A stretch of DNA of 64,000 nucleotides from contig JAJVDF010000299.1 in assembly GCA_022410635.1 (NCBI GenBank), forward strand, positions 744,485-808,484, written 5' to 3'. Both the position numbers and the translations under genes were made by a program. Shown here piece by piece: positions 56,661 through 64,000 of this stretch; positions within the stretch are counted from its first letter, which is position 1; every line of letters starts with the position of its first letter. The stretch is from Tretioscincus oriximinensis. Lineage: Eukaryota > Chordata > Lepidosauria > Squamata > Gymnophthalmidae. Below the pieces are notes generated by a model. That model searched no databases, had not been told where the DNA came from, and saw only the letters and a program-made list of their open reading frames with translations.

Positions 56661-57345
56661 TAGGCCACATTCACACGTAGATTGGGGAAGAGTAAGATCA
56701 ATTAGCATGGACAGAGCATTTGCATTGCTAATTGCTTTATTATTCCCCAATCACACCAAAAGCATTCTTAAACCTGCTTTAAACTTACCTTCTGTGTACT
56801 GTTTTTAAGTAGTTCACAATCATTCCTGCACTGTGGAAACATTCCAGGAGGACGTATAATGCTACATCACAGTGTTTCTGTGTTATACAAATCACATGAC
56901 ATATTTTTACCCAATTGGGAGTGGGGCAGCCAAACTTGCAGAAGAAAAAGAAGAAGAATTGGGTTTTTATATCCCGCTTTTCTCATACAAAGGGACTCAA
57001 AGCAGCTTACAAGTGTACTTTTCACCCAAAGGCTTACATTCTAGCTTCCCTACCAGGCTGTGGTGGTTCCCATTTATCTACTTGCAGTCAGTTGCAATTT
57101 CTTGCAATTCGTGCTTTCAAATAGCTGGTTTGGTTAGACCTAAAGGCTTGTAGGAGGTGCTCACCCCTCCCCACGTCCAACACAGGGTTTCAAAACCCAA
57201 TCTCCCAGATGAGAGACCGCCTCCTTAGCTACTGAGCCATTCGTGCCTGCCACAAATGTAGAACACAGAACAGCTAGGAGCAGGAATGCTTCTAGGGCAT
57301 TGCAAAAAGGCAGGAAACATTTCCTAGCCAATGGAAGAGAGTGGT
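56661..57345. mobile_element. Family D repeat interrupted by a SINE
   Basis: It matches 61127-61470: AAGTAGTTCACAATCATTCC then TGC, TCACATGACATATTTTTACC then CAATTGGGAG, and, after the SINE, AATGTAGAACACAGAACAGC then TAGGAGCAGGAA. The uninterrupted copy fixes the SINE insertion point. Confidence 0.6.
56941..57250 (-). mobile_element. SINE-1, full-length copy inside a family D repeat
   Basis: GAAGAA tail, ATATCCCGCTTTTCTC and the complement of the body lead to complements of the B box (GGTTTCAAAACCCAATCTCC) and A box (TAGCTACTGAGCCATTCGTG). Confidence 0.85.
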
Positions 57346-57357
57346 TCTTAGCAACTG

Positions 57358-57470
57358 TCATAAGCACGTAAGAGGAGCCCTGCTGAATCAGGCCGGAGAC
57401 TATCTAGTCCAGCATTCTTGGTTCCTTGCACATGGCATTTCAGGAATACTGCCTCTGAAGGTAAGTACAA
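57358..57470 (-). mobile_element. CR1 3' end fragment
   Basis: CATAAGCACGTAAGAGGAGC then CCTGCTGAATCAGGCC and CTAGTCCAGCATTCTTGGTT, then CATGGCATTTCAGGAATACT: the complement of the CR1 3' end with an internal deletion. Confidence 0.75.
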
Positions 57471-57624
57471 AAATCCCTTATATAGATCATTCACTTCAGA
57501 CTGCATTTGATTTCTTCTGATTTGATTTGTACTTCACATGCACATGTACACAGGAAGATAAGTACAGCTCCTTTGGATGGTCTGTGCTCATCCTGCTCAT
57601 AAAATGTGCACAGCATCCTGCTCA

Positions 57625-58793
57625 CTAACAACTTACCAAGAAGCTATAGAAAGACCAGATACAAAATACGAAGAGGCGTTCCTAAAAATACAAAAATCAG
57701 CTAAGGGAATGGTTTCCATGATACACAATTTAATGATTCAATCAGAAATACCTGAATCAAATACACTAAAGGGAAACTGGGAATTTGACACAGGAGAAAA
57801 TATTACAGAGGAGCCATGGAAGAATCTAAAAGAGGTTAAACAAGATTGGTATGGTACATCATCAAAAATTAGAGAATTACATACAAAAACAATATATAGA
57901 TGGTATAGATCTCCTATATAAATAGCAAGAATGAATAGNTCAAATGACTCCACATGTTGGAGAGGGTGTACACCTCTTTACCTCCACATGTGGTGGGACT
58001 CTGATAAGACCTCTGAATTTTGAGAAAGGATAGATACAGAAATTAGGAAAATTTATATGCAGCTTCCAATAAAAACACCTAGGATCTATAGTTTGCAAGA
58101 TTTCCAAACTTAACATCTAAACAGAATGCAGGAACAACTTTTACATATAATGCTGTATGCAGCAAAAGTGGTAATAGCCAGGAAATGGAAGACTCTTGAT
58201 AATTTTGAAATTGTGGCATGGTACAGAATTTTGTAGGACCTATTAATTAATTATATAATCACTTAATACATGNAAGGAATGGAAGGGAATGTGCAGGATG
58301 TTATATCCAATATATGGGCACCGTTGTTAGAAAATAATACAGCACTGAGACAGATGAATTGTCCTGGGAATCAAATAATTCAAAGATGGTTATGAACAAC
58401 AAACGATTTAGAGAGAAAGGATTGGGCAAGAGAGAGAAGGGGAGAAGGGATGGAAGGACAGGAGGTAGAAGGAAGACAGGAAGCAGAAGGAAGGCAGAAG
58501 ATAGGAAGAAGAAGCAATGTAACAGTAGGTAGAGAATACTATGGAAGATAGGTTATATTCAGAAACTGTTATTTTAGAAATAATTTGAACCAAACGATAA
58601 TATACAAATCCAATTTAATTTTATACTAATAATATACAAGTGAATTGTAATACTGTACTAAGNAATTATGATAAGAGTAATTGTTATGATTTGTAACTTC
58701 TCAATTAATCATGATATAATGAAATTCTTTATTTTCTTGGCTTGTAACTGCTATGGAAATAATCAAATAAAAAAATGAAAATAAAAATAAAAT
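57625..58793 (+). mobile_element. L1 LINE 3' part (ORF2 C-terminus and 3' UTR), decayed
   Basis: The + strand reads ...SSKIRELHTKTIYRWYRSPI then a stop, then TCWRGCTPLYLHMWW. This is the ORF2p C-terminal segment with its cysteine-histidine motif, closely parallel to the antisense L1 at 62521 (SNKIRELQIKIITRWYR; CWHGC). Stops and frameshifts in the last 100 codons show it is inactive. The 3' UTR has the typical purine tract (58410-58510, GGAAGACAGGAAGCAGAAGG), and the copy ends in an A-rich tail at 58766-58793. The 5' part of the element is missing and no firm target-site duplication was found. Confidence 0.85.
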
Positions 58794-58805
58794 GTCAGCT
58801 TCAAT

Positions 58806-58880
58806 AACTATGAGAGCATAAGAACTGAAGAAATGCCTGGTTGGTGGCCCATCTAGCCCTGCAGTCATTGACAGTATCCA
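58806..58880 (-). mobile_element. CR1 3' end scrap
   Basis: GAGAGCATAAGAACTGAAGA, TGGCCCATCTAGCCCTGCA: weak match to the CR1 3' complement. Confidence 0.4.
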
Positions 58881-59052
58881 TGATTTATGTTTTTATGATT
58901 TTAATCTTGTGAAGGTCATGACAGTTTTATGATTTTAATCTTGTGAAGGTCATGGCGACCCGAATTTTTTAATTTTTGTAAGCCGCCCTGGACACCTTCG
59001 GGGGGAAGGGCGGGGTAAAAATCTTTTAAATAAATAAATAAATAAATAAATA
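58881..59052 (+). mobile_element. L2-clade 3' end with an internal 37-bp duplication
   Basis: It ends TTTGTAAGCCGCCCTGGACA then CCTTCGGGGGGAAGGGCGGG and an (AAAT)n tail, the classic L2-type 3' terminus that both SINE families here imitate. TTTTATGATTTTAATCTTGT then GAAGGTCATG occurs twice in tandem. Confidence 0.75.
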
Positions 59053-59159
59053 TAGCCTTTGTTTATTCCAGAATTTTCCGATAATCCGGTTTATTGGTTT
59101 TCCGGTTTTAATGTGTCTCTTCTGCGTTCCCTACCCTCGGATAATGTTTTNATATGTTA

Positions 59160-59255
59160 ATTTGGTTTTGATGTGTTGATTTTTTATTGTAGACCGTCCT
59201 GAGACCTTCCGGTGTAGGTCAGTATAGAAATAAACAAAAAAATTAAACAAAATTA
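59160..59255 (+). mobile_element. L2-clade 3' end fragment
   Basis: TGTAGACCGTCCTGAGACCT then TCCGGTGTAGGTCAGTATAG and an A-rich tail. Confidence 0.6.
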
Positions 59256-60059
59256 TGTTCTTATAATAGGACAATAAAAATCAACAACCCCCTCCCAATT
59301 AAAGAACTAAAGATTCTAATTGTAACAAATGAAAGGGTTTACAACTATAATCTACATTTGAACCTGCAAATGTTCACACTTTCAAATGCCTATATNCTTT
59401 CACGTTAGATATATAACTCAGAATTATAATAAGAAAGGCATAGATTTGGAAGGCAGCAGGGTCAAAACAGCAATGCCTCTAAGATAAGTTATGTGTATAA
59501 CTATTAGTCTGGTTTACGAAGTTCAATAGTTCAGATCATGGTAATCCAGATCCAGGGCACTATGAGCCCTCTAATCAAAGCCCACCTCCACATCACGTGT
59601 TAAAAAATTGCATTCACATTAAATTCGAAACGTAACCCGATGGCAAGCCCTGGCATACTTCATCCTTTTGCAAACAAAACCATTAGAAAACCTTTAAATC
59701 AATGTGGAACAGATGAGCTGAGTAGTAATCCTGAGCATGCTCAGTATGCGATTCTGATTGAGAAACCAGGAAGTGTATGAGGTTCTCAATAGTCTTGTCC
59801 TAGACTTCTCATGAGATCCTGCCTTCTCCTGGGCACTCAAAGACTCGAAATGGGAATATGGGCTGTTTCTCAAAGGTCAGAAAAAATGAACAATCAGGAA
59901 ATTGCTGTTCCTCGCACCTTTTTTCCTGATGCCTTATGTGTGCACACGATATTGGAACAGCCTGGTAACATCTAGGTAGGAAAACCTTATGTAGAAGGGG
60001 CCTAAAAGAGTGAAAGACCACATTAGTCAAGAATAGATCTGTACCAGTGCTGTCTCTTC
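59256..60059. other. Intronic stretch with no recognised feature
   Basis: AT-rich; nothing identified. Confidence 0.5.
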
Positions 60060-60260
60060 CAGATTATGCAGTGGTGCATCCACACATACACTGAATCTGA
60101 ATGAGCATAGGAATGGCTGTGGGTTTATGTGTCAAATCTGCATTGTTGCATGCATTATTTCGGTTCTAATGCTGCCCAACCTGTTACAGATGATTTCTGC
60201 TACAGCTAATCTGGGTCAAGTAAATACAGATTTCACATGCTAAGAGTATAATAGGGCTAT
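60060..60260. mobile_element. Family F repeat, uninterrupted copy
   Basis: GCAGTGGTGCATCCACACAT and GCTAATCTGGGTCAAGTAAA then TACAGATTT match the two flanks of the interrupted copy at 16830-17090. Confidence 0.5.
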
Positions 60261-60835
60261 GACATCAACCTTCTCATTGTATCTCTGGGTTCTTTAACTG
60301 AATATTCTTGTTTTATGGGACAAGATTTCTTTCATAATTTGTATGGCTTAGCATCGTTAAGTTCGAATCCAATAGCATCCATGAGGTACTGTTAGGGTAA
60401 CTGTGGAAGAAATCCCTGAAGATGTTTTTGAAAGAGCAAACAGAAGGAAGGAATGAAGGCGGTTCCTTTTATTTCCAAGCAAGCCTGTGTTGTCTGGGGA
60501 GAGTGAAAAAAAACCTGAATTTGTGTAGGTGGGCCCATTTATAGCTTCCCGTCTTCNGATCTATCTAAGACGTGGAATTTGTTTTCTGTGGGAAAGAAAG
60601 GTTGCGTAATCATCTTGGCTGTAGCTGCCTGAAGAAATGTTTTGTGCTTAGAAACTAACATGGTTATTAAGAAAAAGAAAAAGAAGGATTCTGTAGAACA
60701 ACTTCTTTTAAATGCCAAAAAAAAACCTGCTGGTAGAAGCTCAAGAAAATCAACTATAATTGAGTTTTGCAATTCATAACCAATGTCAGCTGCAGTTTGT
60801 ATTTTAGGAATTTTTGTTTGTTTGTCTGTCTGCAG

Positions 60836-61013
60836 CTCAGTCGTGTGGGGGCCGTTTGAATTCCAAAGATGCCGGCTACATCACTTCACCTGGCTACCCC
60901 CAAGACTACCCTTCCCATCAGAACTGTGAATGGGTCATTTACGCCCCAGAACCCAATCAGAAGATTATCCTCAACTTCAACCCTCATTTTGAAATTGAGA
61001 AGCATGACTGCAA
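60836..61013 (+). CDS. NRP2: Neuropilin-2, coding exon 2 (start of CUB a1 domain)
   Basis: This exon encodes about 59 residues at the start of the first CUB (a1) domain, which takes part in semaphorin binding. The acceptor is a pyrimidine-rich tract ending TGTCTGCAG at 60835. The G left by exon 1 completes an Ala codon, followed by QSCGGRLNSKDAGYITSPGY and then PQDYPSHQNCEW. This run is nearly identical to mammalian NRP2 and clearly unlike NRP1, which has KCGDTIKIESPGYLTSPGY in the same place. The first CUB cysteines are present (SCGG, QNCEW, HDCK), as is the NFNPHFEIEKHDC stretch. Relative to human I see conservative changes only, such as WVIYAPEP for WIVYAPEP and KIILNF for KIVLNF. The exon ends inside the Lys codon at AA|GTAAGA, phase 2. 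It shows no frameshift or stop, so the copy looks functional. The rest of the CUB, F5/8-type C, MAM and membrane regions lie beyond the window. Confidence 0.97.
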
Positions 61014-61126
61014 GTAAGAGCTCCCTCTTTTACAAATATTCCTCTCTTTGGTGGTGGTTCCCTCTTGGGACTTCTTCTGTTTTTAACTTCAATGTGAGGT
61101 TATGGACATATAGGTCAAATCTGTAC

Positions 61127-61470
61127 TTTGACTGGGGAACAGCCCAAGCAGAAACAGAGCATTGGGATTGCTAAATGCTTCACTATTTCCCAGTCACCCC
61201 TACATCATTCCTAATCTTACCTCCTGTGGCTGCTTTTAAGTAGTGCACAATCATTCCTGCGTTGGAGAAACAGTCCTACAAGAAGAACAAAAGGTGAATT
61301 GTAGCTTTTCTATGTTCTACATGTCACATGGCATGCTTTTACCCAATCACAGTTATGAGGGAGAGGCAGCCAAGCATGTAGAACACAGGAAGTCTGGAAT
61401 GCCTCATTAGTACTTCCTGCTCCTAGGCTAGTGGAGAGTATAAACGGTAGGAAATGTGGATGCCAGTGGT
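61127..61470. mobile_element. Family D repeat, uninterrupted copy
   Basis: It is collinear with 56661-57345 minus the SINE, including AAGTAGTGCACAATCATTCC, GTCACATGGCATGCTTTTAC and CATGTAGAACACAGGAAG. It begins about 110 bp after NRP2 exon 2. Confidence 0.6.
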
Positions 61471-62411
61471 TCCTTGAAACTATTTTTTGAAGGTAAGGTG
61501 AATGGTGAACTTGTCTTGAATTACAACTGATATTCTTCTGCAAAGCTGTATGCAATATATTGCATATTAAACATAATTTAATAACAAGGATGTCCAATAA
61601 GCTTGTTATTATTGCCCTTGTTTGTAAGCTACAAATTGAGTTCTTTAGATTCTGAGCTTGCAAGTTACCCAAGAAAGAAGAAGGGCTTTGTCACCTACCC
61701 CAAACAAATCAGGAATATTTCATTTTCTATGCTGAATTGCAGAGAGCTAGATGTCCAAGGAAAACAATTAGCAGCTAGTAAGAAATAATTAACAGCTTCA
61801 GTGAGCACCATTAAAAGCATGAATTAATGAGCTAGTCCCTTGGGTCTTATAGCCCTGTTCAAATGTCTCTGGCTGTCTAAAATGTGCAGCCTTTCTTGAG
61901 TATCTAGAATCAGGTATTACCCTACATTTTTCCCACACATTTTTGCCCTACTTTCTTAAGTAGGAAGAAGTCTTTAACCAGTGATCGAGGACAAAAGATC
62001 CAAGTATTGATGCCCATTTCTCTGTTGTTGCCAAGAATCCATAGCTTGACCTTGATTCAGTGGTATTATTACTTCTGCTGTGGTTTGAGAATGTGTTTTT
62101 TAATATTTGGTTATACCTAGACAAGTATGGGGATATCATGGGATGTCCATGGTGATCCCAACATAATGCCAGGATAACACACTATCACTAGGGTGGGAAA
62201 ATCATCTCTGCACCCATATTTTCCTGCGGTAGGAAAACGACTTTCAGTATGTTGCTTACATGGTGCAATATCTTGAAATTAGCCACTATCCAAGTTCAGG
62301 ACTGAACAGGGCTGAAAATAGTAAATACTCGTGCATAATCATGCACTTCCTGCTGTTTGAAGTAAGTATCTATAAGTGTCTATGCTAGATCTGAAGGTCT
62401 GCCTTGCCTAT
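61471..62411. other. Intronic stretch with no recognised feature
   Basis: AT-rich; no repeat or exon identified. Confidence 0.5.
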
Positions 62412-62520
62412 TTGGTGTAATGGTTAGAGTGTTGGACTCTTATCTTGTTATTTCCCGGTTCGATTCCATATTCCTCCAGCTGGGTGATATTGGGCTGGTC
62501 ACATTTCTTTAGAACTCTCT
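62412..62520 (+). mobile_element. SINE-2, 5' part, cut by an L1
   Basis: TTGGTGTAATGGTTAGAGTG then TTGGACTC and TTTCCCGGTTCGATTCC (B box), then CTGGGTGATATTGGGCTGGT. It stops at AGAACTCTCT, where the L1 poly-T begins. The 3' half would lie beyond the window. Confidence 0.8.
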
Positions 62521-64000
62521 TTTTTTTTTTTTTTTAAATATTTTATTTTAACCAAACAATCAAAACAAGTACATAACATAGAAAACAGAACATATAACAT
62601 AGACAATTACATAAACAANAACAAAACCCTATCCCACCCTCCCCAGGAGATCATTACATTCTATTCATATCATAGTTACTATAACAGTCTTGCGTCTGAT
62701 ACCATAGCGATAGTATGTGCCAGGGTAGCATTTCTATTAAAATTAACACCAATGGCTAATAGTTTCTGCCAGTTTCTTTCCCAAGTGGATCTCTGTAGAA
62801 NGCCAAATTTTATAAGACGTTTTTCTCTTAACACGTCAAATATCAGAAATTCCGACAGGTAGTCGTACCATTGGCTTAATAGCCATTTACTTTTATCCTT
62901 CCATCCTCTAGCCAGAGTAAGCTGGCCTGCCCATATTGATCTCTCAATTATATATTTATCGGAAGGATGTATGTCCGCGGTTCTGTACATCAATAGCAGG
63001 GAAGAGTTTTTAACCAGATTAATCCCTAAGATGTCCCTCAGTTCTTCGAAAATTAGATCCCACCATTGTTGCACATATCTGCAGTTGTACCACATGTGGA
63101 GATAGCTCCCCATCACCTGGCACCCGTGCCAGCAAAATGGGGATATATTTCCCATGTGGGAAATCTGTGATGGTGTCCGATACCACCTAGTTATGATTTT
63201 TATTTGTAACTCTCTTATTTTGTTACTTTTAATCATTCCGATATCTTTCACCCATTCATCCCAGGTCTCCTGCCTGAACACAACATCCCTTTCCCAGACT
63301 GATTTGAGGGTGTGTTGATTATCATATTTAGCTCTACTGAGCAATAAGTATATTTTTCCANTTAAACCCTTTTCTTTGTTCAATTTCTTCACTACAATGT
63401 CCTCAAANTCCTTTGGATGTTGGTTCATAATGGCCCTTATTGTTGGTCTTTTAATGTAGGTCCAAATGGCTATCACTGCCATCCAATTGTGGGAGGATGG
63501 GTTCAGTCTTTGCAATTGAACTGGTGATAAGGGATTACCATTCAGATCAAATAGCTCCCTTAACCTTCTTATTTTAAGTTGACTAATGTATTTTGCCAAA
63601 TTTGCCTCACCCGTCGAATTAATCAATTTTATGGATGCCACCGTATGGATGGCAGGTGTTAATCTATTGTAATTGGCCTTCCATATCTTCCATGTATTTT
63701 TTAGAGGTGGGAGCCATGACTCTCTTTGGCGTCTTCCTATATCTATGGGACACAGAGAGGTATGTTCTACATTATTTAAAATTCTCTCTATTCTGACCCA
63801 TTTTTGTGCAACATTATATTCCAGATCTAATAGTTTTTGTAATTGAAATGTTTCAAAATATGTTTTTAAGCATGGGAAGCCCCATCCTGCTTCTTGGGCA
63901 CAGGAGAAGAATGCTCGATTAGATATCCTCCTTCTGTTGCCCAATAGGGCCCATTTTTTAATGTAGTCTTCCCAGCTTTTAAACCTTTGAATATTTATTT
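62521..64000 (-). mobile_element. L1 LINE, antisense, ORF2 C-terminal region and 3' UTR; continues past the window
   Basis: A poly-T start (poly-A on the minus strand), a short 3' UTR to 62678, then an ORF2 frame running from the stop near 62679 to the window edge. The frame is open upstream of the first listed start as well (it reads SWEDYIKKWALLGNRRRISN). Numbering from the codon at 63944, C271, C275, H283 and C288 form the CX3CX7HX4C motif of the L1 ORF2p C-terminal domain, just after RWYRTP (253-258). ORF2p is the endonuclease/reverse transcriptase that copies L1 RNA; only its C-terminal third is seen. No stop occurs in about 440 codons apart from N-masked codons, so the insertion is fairly young. 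It interrupts a SINE-2. Confidence 0.9.

Larger units (their letters stand above)
5958..60835 (+). other. NRP2: NRP2 intron 1 (54,878 bp, phase 1)
   Basis: The intron is bounded by GTAACG at 5958 and a pyrimidine-rich TGTCTGCAG at 60827-60835. It contains no exon-like open frame that fits NRP2. Most recognisable content is transposon-derived and is listed separately. Stretches with no repeat that I recognise are noted where they exceed a few hundred bases. Confidence 0.88.
61014..64000 (+). other. NRP2: NRP2 intron 2, 5' part
   Basis: The intron starts with the donor GTAAGA at 61014 and is still open at the window end. It holds a family D repeat (61127-61470), a stretch with nothing recognised (61470-62410), a truncated SINE and a long antisense L1. 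Confidence 0.85.

Noticed and set aside
5958..60835. Additional NRP2 exons within the interval
   Set aside because: Exon 1 and exon 2 join in frame with consensus splice sites and give the expected N-terminus. No intervening exon is needed or seen.
60836..61013. Exon 2 belonging to NRP1 instead of NRP2
   Set aside because: The sequence after the first Cys (GGRLNSKDAGYITSPGY) and the FEIEKHDC stretch match NRP2. NRP1 has GDTIKIESPGYLTSPGY and FDLEDRDC there.

Overview
This window is vertebrate genomic DNA, most likely from a squamate reptile. It is about 60% AT and filled with interspersed repeats: tRNA-headed SINEs with L2-type tails, CR1, L1 and L2 LINE remnants, hAT and foldback MITEs, and small Helitrons. 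Single N calls and one 392-base gap show it is a draft assembly. No species is claimed.

The only protein-coding gene I can support is neuropilin-2 (NRP2), on the + strand and incomplete. A CpG-rich promoter and 5' leader (about 4330-5875) lead into coding exon 1 (5876-5957, signal peptide). An intron of 54,878 bp follows. Coding exon 2 (60836-61013) encodes the first part of the CUB a1 domain. The rest of the gene lies beyond position 64000. Both exons have consensus splice sites, and joining them keeps the frame and gives a neuropilin-like N-terminus.

Layout: 1-4330 is upstream flank, with a possible conserved element near 1000-1290, an LTR carrying a nested hAT MITE, a SINE, and a long TATC/TACC then GA microsatellite block. 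4330-5960 is the CpG island with exon 1; an old foldback MITE lies inside its upstream part. 5958-60835 is intron 1, a layered pile of repeats separated by repeat-poor stretches, a few of which look like candidate enhancers. 61014-64000 is the start of intron 2, ending in an antisense L1 whose ORF2 frame is open to the window edge.

The most interesting structures are: three related Helitron-like elements that all carry the same slice of CR1 reverse transcriptase; a 90-bp inverted repeat with only two mismatches and a 12-bp target-site duplication; several nested insertions that give relative ages; hAT MITEs with clean 8-bp target-site duplications; a MITE within the NRP2 CpG island; and an unexplained 211-codon antisense open frame. 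I found no gene cluster, CRISPR array or other operon-like system. The novelty here is in repeat biology and possible NRP2 regulation.
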